Shown: positions 53,640 to 63,001 of the stretch, piece by piece
Layout: each line of letters begins with the position of its first letter
How positions within the stretch are numbered: the first letter of the stretch is position 1
Assembly: GCA_030248215.1 (NCBI GenBank)
Contig: JASANG010003767.1
Coordinates: 186,001 to 250,000 of the forward strand
DNA: 64,000 nucleotides
Direction: 5' to 3'
Source: Enoplolaimus lenunculus
Taxonomy: Eukaryota; Nematoda; Enoplea; Enoplida; Thoracostomopsidae
Notes under the pieces: generated by a model
The model's database searches: none
The model's input: only the letters and a program-made list of their open reading frames with translations
Told to the model about the DNA's origin: nothing
Translations under genes and position numbers: made by a program

Positions 53640-53862
53640 GACAAATCTGTGAGCGAATTACTCATTTCCGGTTATTTGAGTTAATAAAAAGAAATATCAC
53701 TCGTTCTGATGCGATTTAGTTCCGATTGTGTTGATTAATTAATTTACAATGAGTTCAATCAATTCATAATTTTGTGTTCTGAACGACCGTATTTAGAGCT
53801 CAGGCTTCTAAATTGACTCACTTCAGTTGGAGTCACAATCAACTCACTGGAATTTACAGTGT
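53640..53862 (+). repeat. Family I repeat
   Basis: TTGATTAATTAATTTACAAT and a right end ACTCACTGGAATTTACAGTG match the copy at 47262. Confidence 0.58.
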
Positions 53863-54357
53863 GAAAATTATAGATTCTCCCAAAAAAGTTGCAGTTATTT
53901 TTTTAGTTTTACAGCTTCGACTGAATAAAACCTCGTGGTTTTACAACCACAAAAATTGCTATTCTGATGGATTCGAACTTCATGAAAAAATCAGTAAAAA
54001 TGTTTAAGTTTGCCAGTACAAGGTATATCAAGTATCTCGGATTATGATGGACTACTATTAGGGCTATTTATTACCCGTTTTGAAACATTTTCCCTGATTT
54101 CGGTATTAAACCAGAATACTTGTAACGGTTGATCTACTAAAGTATTGGCACTGAAATTTTATTGCCAATTTTACCATACCAGTATAGGCTTCTTATTTGT
54201 TTGCTGAATAAAGTTTTTCTACATCATCTGTGGTGAAGATTACTAGAAAATATTTTTTGTGTGTTTCCTAAAAATTTACCGTTTCTATTTATTTTAATAC
54301 CGGCAAACTTGAATTTTAAGACAACTTGATATTTTAACAAACATTCACGATTTTATG

Positions 54358-54835
54358 TACTGTAGTGACCCGAATAAGAGGGGGAGGTGATAACAGGAGG
54401 GTCCCCATTTTGAGCCCCAATCAACGGGAACCGTATTCCTAATAAGAATCCGTAAACGCATAGAGTTCCTGAACCGTAATTGGAGTTAATTAATGTCAGC
54501 GAACCCTGATTGTAGTGCATAAATGACTCCAGGACCACATAAAGTTGAGTTAAAAACTTGAAATCGTGCTTCAATTTTGAAAGTATATCCCTAAATATAA
54601 TCGTGCATTATCTCTCAAGCTTTTGATACAAGGCAAATAAACGTTAAATTTAACGCATAGTTGCAATACCGGATATAATGAGACTAGATAAATCATTAAA
54701 CCATCTTTTAAAATAAATAATAGTCCGTAACTGAATAACAGTTCAAATCACAGTACGTCACCGCACAACAGGGTGTACCCACTAAAAAGGCCAAATATAT
54801 ATCTGCCCTCTCCTATTATTACGGTATCTAAAGTA
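54358..54835 (-). mobile_element. MITE family D, diverged copy
   Basis: It starts CTGTAGTGACCCGAATAAGA after TA. The right end is degraded near 54820-54833. The interior matches the copies at 1 and 12223. Confidence 0.78.
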
Positions 54836-55219
54836 TGCATTGTCCGTGAGCTTATAATTTCTACTCTGAGTTAACTCCGTTATTGAAGCAGGTATCAGGT
54901 TCTGCTCAAATCAGCCTTAGCAGATTTCATCTTAGGGAACAAAATTGGTTGTTTAGATACACAAAATTACTTAAACTGGATCGACCACCATGCTAACCGA
55001 CACTGAAATCCGGTCATGCGCAAATTTTGAATGAAAGCTGAAAAGAATCAGTTGTTAGTTTTCCAAACAAACATTTTTCGATTTCTACGACGATTGAAAA
55101 TAAAATTACAAAACAGACAACTTTTGCGCAAATGCTTTAATAAAATTTGATGATGTTTCGCCAAAAACTACTCGAAATTAGGCTAAAGAGTCGACGTCTG
55201 TTGTCTTATTTAGATTTTT

Positions 55220-55507
55220 GGCTCATGTATACAACAAGGTCGGGTCGTTTTCCCGCGGGGCTGTAATAGAAGGAGTCAGTTTAATTCAATTTTCGGCCCA
55301 TGTATAGAACAAGGCCGGATCGTGTTCAGGCGGGGCTGTAATTGAGTCAGTTTAAGCTTAAGACTAACTTTTTTTGCTTAGGCTTAGGACTAGGATTACG
55401 AATAGGCTCATCCTTACGCTTAGGTTTTGGCTTAGGCTTACACTTTAGGCTAAGGAAAATGCTTATACTACTGTTACGTTAATGTTCTATACATGGGCCC
55501 AATTTTC
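55220..55507 (+). mobile_element. CTTAGG-core MITE, subfamily B, plus a 5' fragment of a second copy
   Basis: The complete element is 55295-55499, with CAATTTTC repeated at 55287-55294 and 55500-55507. Immediately left (55220-55286) is the first ~60 bases of another copy. Confidence 0.85.
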
Positions 55508-55689
55508 TAAGTACAAATGGGTAATTTTTCAATGATTTGGCTCTAAAAATTTAAACTCCAAAAAAGTAAAAGTAAGATTCAGTGGACGTCTGTTGTATTG
55601 AACTGTTTTTGGCTAATTGTTAATAGCCAACTTATTTGATTTGTTATACGCAAATATATGACAGTAAACTTCCTTTGTCTCAGCCAATG

Positions 55690-55830
55690 TATAGACCAAG
55701 TCCGTAACAATAGCATATGCATAATCATAAGCCTAAGCTTTAGCGTAAGAATGACGTTTACACCTAAGCTGCTACTCTATTGCATTGGCGCAGAAAAACG
55801 TTCCGCCCCTGATCTTTTCAGGCCTCTATC
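55690..55830 (-). mobile_element. CTTAGG-core MITE, inverse orientation
   Basis: CCAATGTATAGACC at the left and AACGTTCCGCCCCTGATC near the right end enclose CCTAAG units. Confidence 0.7.
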
Positions 55831-55886
55831 CTAGGGGCAAGCAGCTGATTTTCGTCGTGTGCATGCGTCAAAAAAGGTGAATATAT

Positions 55887-56117
55887 CGCTGCCGTGTCCA
55901 TGTATAGAACAGGACCGAATCGTTTTTCGCAGGGGCTACAATACAGTTAGTTTACGCTTTAGACTAATTTTTTTGCTTAGGCTTAGGCTTAGGCTTAGGT
56001 TTAGACTTAGGAATAGGCTCATCAGTAGTCTTAGGCTTAGGCTTAGGTTTAGACTTAGGCTTAGGAATATGCTTGTAGTACTGTTCCGGCCCTGTTCTAC
56101 ACATGGGCCCGCTGCCA
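55887..56117 (+). mobile_element. CTTAGG-core MITE, subfamily B, just upstream of secreted paralog 1
   Basis: Element 55895-56109. It is flanked by CGCTGCCG and CGCTGCCA (7 of 8) and carries the longest CTTAGG runs in the window, near 55976-56070. It ends 110 bases before the acceptor of the secreted-protein gene. Confidence 0.88.
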
Positions 56118-56219
56118 TGTCACATACAATTTTCAGGCAATACTTTTCAATCCAAAAATTCAAAATATACTGATTACATAAAAAGTAGAGTATTTTTAAA
56201 AATATTAATTTTATTTCAG

Positions 56220-57602
56220 GTTAAATATAAATAACTTTCAAATGATATCACTAAACCTATTTATTTCAGTAGTGTTTTGTGTAACACTACTGCACGTTCA
56301 ATTAAGCGACGCCGAACCGTCGGCAGCTGTTGAAAAAACAACTGCTTCAAGCGAGTCAAAAGTTAATTTCAAAAATAAAAAAGAATGTAAACAGTCAATA
56401 GCTGCACAGCTTAGCGGAAAAGAAAATAAGAAAAAAGCAGAAAAAATTTATAGTCAAATTTATTGCCTTATTTTCTTTGGAGTAAGTTTTGTTTAATTAA
56501 AAAAATTAGTTACTGTTTTAACCCTTTCTACCGTGAATATTTTCAATTTCATATGAAATGTAATTTCAAGGTAAGATTCGTCCCGCAGTATCTCGGCAGG
56601 CAGGCGTTTACTATGACCACTAAGTTATAGGAGCTTGACGCTTGAGCCCGAGGGCGCTCTCACTTCTTGTAGAGATGTTGCACTGTAAGCCTGTTACCCG
56701 CGATGTGTTAGAATCTCAACTTTAGCTTGTGATTCTGTTCAAATAGAAAATATTCATGTACTCATGGGTTCATGGAACTATTTTCAGTTACATTCTTTAT
56801 AATTATATCCTAACATATTCCAAAATTTTAAAAGGTTTGTTAAAAACGGATAACAGATAAGCCTGTGTGTTAGAACTTTGAAATTATTTAAAATAGTTAG
56901 GCTTTTAATCTGCGTTGAATTGTAAAGGAACCAGATCGGTTACCTGGTGGTTTGCGAAAAAAAATTAAGTTGAGATCTGTATTCAGTTGAAAATGTTTGC
57001 ATCCTTCTTAAGTTACTTTGCCTGCTTTATATATTGTACCGTGTTAAGTAATTTAAGCATGTCATGCCCGAAAATTCGGCAATTTTTTTTCTGTTTGAAT
57101 TTTGAATTTAACATGTCTGATTTTGTGTTACAGAAAGAAGCCGAAGCAATCAAAAAGTTACAAAACTTAAATAACAAAATTGCTAAAAAGACAAAAAAGA
57201 TACAAAAGAAAAAGAAACAAATTAAAAAATTGAAAGCTAAAGTAAGTTTAAGGTTGGGTTGATTTAACACTGAACGAAGATATGACCGAAACTTAGTTTT
57301 TGATTATATAATATATATATATATGTGTGTGCATATATATACATATATATCCGAAATGTAGAACTAATACGATTTTGTTATATGGTCTAAAAAATAAAAT
57401 CTAAAACCCTGCGCTCCAAAGAAAAATGCTGATCCTGGAACCGCCAATGCTCGCTAGTATTTCATATATTGTATGTATATAACTGCCAAAAATTGTTCTA
57501 AATTAACGACCAGAATGTTAGCTTTTTGGTTAATACAAAATATTTCTTCATGTTATTTTTAGATAGCAAGCGATGCGAAAGCGAAATCTAAAGAAAAATA
57601 AA
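56220..57602 (+). CDS. Small secreted Lys-rich protein, paralog 1 (128 residues, 3 coding exons)
   Basis: Coding exons 56242-56481, 57134-57241 and 57563-57601 join in phase 0. Residues 1 to ~24 (MISLNLFISVVFCVTLLHVQ, then LSDA) form a signal peptide. An Ala/Ser/Thr/Glu stretch follows, then NKKECKQSIAAQLSGKEN and IYSQIYCLIFFG with two cysteines. The second exon is almost all Lys, Ile, Leu, Asn and Gln (KEAEAIKKLQNLNNKIAKK, with later runs of K) and would form an amphipathic or coiled-coil helix. The tail is SDAKAKSKEK. AATAAA overlaps the stop at 57597-57602. A TTTATTTCAG acceptor lies 22 nt before the ATG, so a 5' noncoding or trans-spliced leader exon is likely. I recognise no family. A cationic secreted peptide, a structural or mucus protein, or an antimicrobial role are guesses. 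The paralog at 62025 supports it being a real gene. Confidence 0.82.
56242..56481 (+). CDS. Paralog 1, coding exon 1
   Basis: 80 codons from the ATG to a GTAAGT donor, phase 0. They carry the signal peptide and both conserved cysteines (KKECKQ and IYCLIFFG). The open frame runs only four codons past the donor. Confidence 0.82.
56518..56670 (-). mobile_element. tRNA-derived SINE in the intron of secreted paralog 1
   Basis: AACCCTTTCTACCGTGAATA at one end, ACCACTAAGTTATAGGAGCT (inverse A box) and GAGCCCGAGGGCGCTCTCAC at the other. Confidence 0.7.
57134..57241 (+). CDS. Paralog 1, coding exon 2: Lys-rich helix
   Basis: 36 codons between a GTGTTACAG acceptor and a GTAAGT donor, phase 0. About half the residues are Lys. 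It aligns with exon 2 of the second paralog from the shared A-I-K-K-L-Q motif onward. Confidence 0.82.
57304..57352 (+). repeat. AT/GT dinucleotide microsatellite
   Basis: ATATATATATATATGTGTGTG and related words in the second intron of secreted paralog 1, a convenient polymorphic marker. Confidence 0.85.
57563..57601 (+). CDS. Paralog 1, coding exon 3
   Basis: IASDAKAKSKEK and TAA after a TTATTTTTAG acceptor. The stop overlaps AATAAA. The other paralog lacks this exon and stops at the end of its exon 2. Confidence 0.7.
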   Translation: MASDAKAKSKEK

Positions 57603-58632
57603 CATTTGAGAGAAAAGTTTGAAATTTTAGTATCTCATATTTCATTCTACGTAACACTTTTACGCCTAAGCGGTCATATTTTCGTCTAATGTGCTGATAT
57701 ATTTGCAAAGGGTTCCAGAATTATATCGCCTTCTGTAAATACATAGCAAAAATAACTTTTAACCGCTTGCATTGACGTAAAGTTTGTTATTTTGAAAATT
57801 AAGTATAAGTAAGATTTTGAAAATACACTTGATTGCAAATTTAAAACTTTATCAGTCTATTAAACATTTGGTTGCGTTAAACCTAAATGAAAAAAATCCA
57901 CAACATTCCTTGTTTTCCTAAAATTGGCCAGCAATGCGGCTTTATTTACAATAAACCTGGATCGTTTAGTAGGTTGCAGGCGAATTTTTTCTATCTTTAA
58001 AATTTGTTGTTGGCTACTGCATCGTGCCTGTGTAGCCAAAAAAGAACGAAAAAGAAATTAAACTTTAAAATTTGCAAATAAGCAACCAAAGTTTCACAAA
58101 AGATATTAGTTAATATTTGAGCAAAAACTTTAAACCTATAATATTAAAATTGAGCAACACGGTACCTACTCTTTTAAGGAACAAATTTACGGCAAATGTT
58201 AACCAAACGGAATAATAGTAAATACTTCAAGCATAATGTATTCCTAAGCCTAAGCATAGCCTAAGCCAAAGCATAAATTTGGCTAAAAGATACACTTTTG
58301 TAGTCCTGAACAGAACAGGTCGTCGTTCAAAGTTACATCAACCAAAACAGCGTAACCGATAAACCAATAAAACAACACAGTCTCCTTCTGAAGAAACACC
58401 TGCGTATAAAACACTGTGATTTTGTAGAATATTGCGTTTGATATGTCTTCGATTTATGTTCCCAACAAGTCATGAAGGAAATTCATTTTAAATTTTCATG
58501 CACTAAATTATACACAAAGTTTACTTAATTCAAAAATTAGTCTTATTTTGTATCTATGGACCCAAAGCGTTCTATGAAAAGCCGAAATTGTACACGATTG
58601 GCAGTATCCCCCATCTGGGTATATCACCTGTT

Positions 58633-59004
58633 CAGGGTGCAACCGGAAGCGAATAATACCGGAGCCATATCCGGAGCGGAGGGCAACTTGACGGAACCGA
58701 CGCGAAAGTGAAGCTGGAGGTGGTGCGAAATTAGGTAGTTTAAACGAAACGTTTAATTCATTGCTTTTAGAAATAATCTTTTGAGCGTTGTCAAAAATTT
58801 TGGTTTTTGTGTGTATTTTTTAAGAAATCCCAAAAATTTATTGTCAAAATTATATTAAAACGTTTAGCCAAACGCACTGAACGATCCAATTTTTATAAAA
58901 TTATAATAAAGTTCACAACAAATACTGCCAGAACCTCTGGCAAAAATTCTACCAGAGCCGGAGGGTGATTTTCTGCCGGGGCCAGAGCTTCGGTTGCACC
59001 TGTG
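58633..59004 (+). mobile_element. ~370-bp inverted-repeat element (hAT-like ends)
   Basis: CAGGGTGCAACCGGAAGC on the left is mirrored by GCTTCGGTTGCACCTGTG on the right, and GGAGCCATATCCGGAG is inverted against a GAGCCGGAGG block. It is non-coding. Confidence 0.6.
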
Positions 59005-59394
59005 TTACCTACTGTTTAAAAATTGGCAAATGGCATCTTAAATTGCAAAGCAGTGAATGTGAATTTTGAATCTGGCATAAATTATTGTATTTGATTGGTT
59101 CCTTGAGAACACGGCTTCCGATCTACAACTGCTGTCGTTTGTGTGATTTAAAAACTGTTACCAACAGATGACAGATACTCTTTAGACAAAGTTTCCCGTT
59201 CGCTATTGTTTTTCTTGCACCAAATGTATCAGCGCGCGTTGCGTTTTGGTCATACAACACCATAATTTTGAGTATATCGACTATACATTCAACACACGCT
59301 ACCTGTTGGAATCCCAAGATTTTGTAGAATATGAACAGATCCTGGTGATATTTTTGTTGCGTGTACACTATATACCTGTATATGGTATATGTCG

Positions 59395-59640
59395 TTGGGT
59401 CTTCTAAAATTGTAAAGAAGAAATAGCGGATGCATCGAAATTTTTAAGATTTTCAATGAATTTTGTAATTTTTATTCCATTTTGAACAATTGCAGCATAT
59501 CAGTAATGAAAAATTGTCAGATATAAACGTGATTTAGAACTAATTTTGACGTAAAAATGACAAAATTTTCATTATTTCTATAGCGGAAAAAGAAGCGGAC
59601 ACCGATTTTTACCGGAAATGGATCTCACGAAACACCCTGG
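59395..59640 (+). repeat. Dispersed repeat family O
   Basis: Second copy of the 51510 repeat. It ends CACGAAACACCCTGG, so the outer end may be an inverted CAGGGTG terminus. Confidence 0.63.
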
Positions 59641-60529
59641 TTATTGTTATTTTGTCCGATAAAATAATTAAATCTGATTGATACATAAGTTCAATCGCAG
59701 TTTAGCCTAGGCCAAACTACTATTGCATAAAATAGCACGATTAGCAAGGCCAATTAATATTTAGACTGAATAGTAGATTTGCCTACGACATTTCTATATG
59801 GCAATACCGACTCCCTGAAAGAGTATTGAGTAAATTTTGTTCAGCACAATCAGTTATCTATTGCAGTGCGTGCCTTACCTTTACACGCTTTGATATACTG
59901 CTAATTAGTAATTTTGACCCCTTAACTGGAAAGCTGTACAACAGAACAAATGTTCGTGATATGCTACATAGTTTTACTGGTACGCGGAGGCACAGGTCTG
60001 TCTGTGGTGTCAGACGAAAACCCCCAGTGAAATATCCTGGTGTCGTCGACAACATAAACAAGGTTTCGTGCTATAATTTAAACTAGTCTGCCAGCTTTGA
60101 GCAATGCGCAAAGTTAGCGAAAACACAAAAATTTCCACGCAAATTTCCTTTTCGTAGAACGAAGAACAATCAATGACGTGTATTTCCTAAGAAATTTTTA
60201 TAAACAAAACAATGCTGAAAATTTGCCCAAAATACGTATGTGGGGTGTTCCAGCTTTAATATATAGATCAAAGAATGCGAAAAATTCCGCCTGCTTCTTG
60301 CTCGTTTCGGCCGCGATTTTTTAAACCAGGTACTTTGTCTGACGTTCATCATTTAATTGCCTACTAAAACTGGGGTTCCTTGTCGGATTTAATCATGCTC
60401 CATTCTAAGGTTAGCTGCTGATCTGCTGTTCGACTTCCCTTTAACAATTGTTCCGCGTCCCTGCAGGATTGACTGTTTGAAACTGGGTGCCTCGCTGTTT
60501 TTTACGTAATAAATTCTTGCTATTACCAA

Positions 60530-60811
60530 GAGTCGTTAATGACTCTTTTTGTGCAACATTCTGTGTAGAAAAGTATGTACCCGCACGCGTTGCGTCTTTG
60601 GCCTACCCACCTTTTATTTAGAGAGGGTACAACCGATGCGAACCATGGCACTTTATGTTTGCGGCGTCAAACATGCTTGCGTTATAGTTTAATTTAGGGG
60701 CATTTATGTGATAGCGACCCCTCTAAATGAGGGGGCGGCAAAAAACGCAACGCCCGGTGGTACACTTTGTACCATACGGTACCTCAAGAGTTGCACACTC
60801 CTGACCAACAG
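60530..60811 (+). mobile_element. MITE family F
   Basis: It shares TTCTGTGTAGAAAAGTATGT, CGTTGCGTCTTTGGCC and ACTTTGTACCATACGG with the other copies. Its ends are worn. Confidence 0.7.
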
Positions 60812-61995
60812 GATCGGCAACGAGTGTGACAGATATTTGGACTCAACGAAATATTTAAATTTGTTAAATTTAAAAGTTTCGCTTTTAACTCTCGATAGAA
60901 TTACAATCCGTAAGTATCAAACTAAGTATGTAAGAGGGTCGGTCAACTAAAATAAGATTGCAAACAAAAAGTGCAGTTTTCAAGCCTATACATGCCTTTT
61001 CAACGTTCAAATTTTACGGAAGAGCTATCAGGCGTGATAACATTGTATTAATACGGATTCTAAAATCACACTGTCAACTGTAAATGAATGCATTGTAATC
61101 CGAAATGCCTTCGACCGGACAATTCGTCACCCATCATTTTGCTTAGGCTTAGTGCTTAGTATTATGCCCTAAGTGATTCATTGGCTTTAGGACACTGTTG
61201 AGTGACAAGTTGTCGGGCGACCAATTGTAGATTCATCTAAGTCAACCCTTGTAAAACGTTTAACTGCATTGAATTTATTCAATTTTAAATGCCAACGCAC
61301 AGTGGAGTTACATTTTTCAGTCATAAATTTTGTTGTTTTTTTATTTTGAAACATATCTGTTGGTGATTGCTCCTACCGTCGATTGAGAATATCGCAGCTT
61401 GAGTTGCAGTATTACGTATAAATTCCAGACATTTTATAAAGCTGACCACTTGGCTTCAGGTAATTTTACTGATCATACTTCTGGTTTGATAGACTAATAT
61501 TTTTGGAACCAACTGGTACTTTATGACGCGTGCCAAATTAGGTACGTGGGTGATACATTCGTTATTGCTACATTAAGTAGTTAAATTTATAGTTTTCGAT
61601 GCTTTAGTATTTTTTGGTAAAATAGGCTTTGCGGTATTGTGATTAAGCTGAAATTTAAAACTTTTTTATTTTTCTCGATAATTTTTTGCAAAATATTTTC
61701 ATATTTTTGGTATTTAACCAGATTTATGGTTTTTGGCAACAAGTTGGTTTATTATCGATTTACTGTATAGTTACTGTAAGCTTTTTCAGTATTTTCATAC
61801 GCTACTTGTAGAATTTTGAAGCAGAAATGTGTAATTAAATTTTAAGCTGTTTTTCTTGCATGTTAAACTAGATTCATGTGATCAGATTCGACGAGAAAAT
61901 ATTTTGAACAAACGCTACGTCTTGAGTCATACAGCATAGACAGCGAATTAAATTCAAAAAGTTTATTTTTAACCAAGTTCTTGTTAAAATTTCAG

Positions 61996-63001
61996 ATTTT
62001 CATATATTTAAACTTATAGCCAAAATGTCAACGATATCGTTAATAGTTTCGATTAGTTTTTTTCTAACAGTATGTCAAGGTCAATTGGCACCGGCTGAAG
62101 TTGAAACTCAACCTATAGAAGCAAATCCCACTGCCTCTCGAGCAAAAGTAGACAATAGAATATCTGACAAAGTGCAGTTTGCAACACTGGACAAATGCAA
62201 GACAGCAATTATAACAAAGATTGGTGGTAATAAAAAGCAGCAGAAACGAATTAAGAAATATGCCAATATCTACTGTCTTATCGCATTTGGAGTAAGTTTG
62301 GTGCAAAAAAAACAATCAAGATTACAATTCTTAAACGTGTAAAGCATCTATTGTATAGGGCCGGAACAGTAGTACAAACATATTCCTAAGCCTAAAACCT
62401 AAACCTATGTCTAAGCATTAAGAATGAGCTTATACTTTGTTTAACCTAAGCCTATTAAGCCTAAGCAAAAATTAGTCATTAAATTTACTTTATTGCAGGC
62501 CCCAGAAAAATATCCCGCTTCTGACCGAATCATGATATTTTTTAAATTGTTGTCTTGCTTAAAAGGTAGTCATAATATTTACTGATTAGAAAAATTAAAT
62601 GCTGGTTTTACAAATTCAGCAATTTCGTAATTAATCAAAAATTTTCAATTAATATTTTTAATAGAATAAGGATGCGCCAGAGAAATTTTAAACTGTTTCA
62701 CTATTCTTATGCTTTTCGACGGTGCTTTAAAAGGCGTGCGGAGGCGTAAGGCGTCGTACATGAATTGGCGTACAACGCCAGTTTGCAGTGACAAAATCAT
62801 TTTGCAAAAACATTTTGGAGAATGCACGACAGCGCCGCACGCCAAATATAATGACCACCGTTTCAGCTGATTTTGGTTTCTATTTAGGAGCAAGACAAAG
62901 CGATCAAAAAATTACAAAAACTTCAAAAGATACTAAAAAAGACGACGAAAAAATTGAAGAAGAAGAAGAAGCAACTTAAAGCTTTGAAAACAAAAATCTG
63001 A
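61996..63001 (+). CDS. Small secreted Lys-rich protein, paralog 2 (126 residues, 2 coding exons)
   Basis: Coding exons 62025-62291 and 62888-63001 join in phase 0. A signal peptide (MSTISLIVSISFFLTVCQG) is followed by an Ala/Glu/Pro/Thr linker, LDKCKTAIITKIGGNKKQQK, and ANIYCLIAFG. A Lys-rich helix comes next (EQDKAIKKLQKLQKILKK, with a run of five K) up to a TGA at 62999-63001. Intron position and phase, the two cysteine motifs and the A-I-K-K-L-Q start of the helix match paralog 1 about 5.8 kb upstream, on the same strand. An AAATTTCAG acceptor lies 29 nt before the ATG, so a leader exon or spliced leader is probable. The nearest AATAAA is at 63344-63349. No family is recognised; the gene call is good, the function unknown. 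Confidence 0.82.
62025..62291 (+). CDS. Paralog 2, coding exon 1
   Basis: 89 codons from the ATG to a GTAAGT donor, phase 0. The exon ends right after IYCLIAFG, the same point as in paralog 1. It includes the signal peptide and the conserved DKCKTAI motif. Confidence 0.82.
62350..62530 (-). mobile_element. CTTAGG-core MITE in the intron of secreted paralog 2
   Basis: TGTATAGGGCCGGAACAGTA at the left. CCTAAG-type units and TTTATTGCAGG lead to a diverged right end. It lies between the two coding exons of paralog 2. Confidence 0.7.
62888..63001 (+). CDS. Paralog 2, coding exon 2: Lys-rich helix and stop
   Basis: 37 codons and TGA after a TTCTATTTAG acceptor. It has the KAIKKLQKLQ heptad-like pattern, then a poly-Lys run, then QLKALKTKI. 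Confidence 0.8.
   Translation, partial: EQDKAIKKLQKLQKILKKTTKKLKKKKKQLKALKTKI

Larger units (their letters stand above)
50889..55219. other. Intergenic region between RASGEF1 and the secreted pair
   Basis: It contains repeats O, I, B and D and a SINE. No exon with good splice sites was found on either strand. Confidence 0.5.
57603..61995. other. Spacer between the two secreted paralogs
   Basis: Decayed CCTAAG-core remnant at ~58185-58340, the hAT-like element, repeat O, a family F MITE and the 61108-61240 repeat. A search for the conserved I-Y-C-L-I-x-F-G / GTAAGT exon end found no third copy. Confidence 0.5.
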
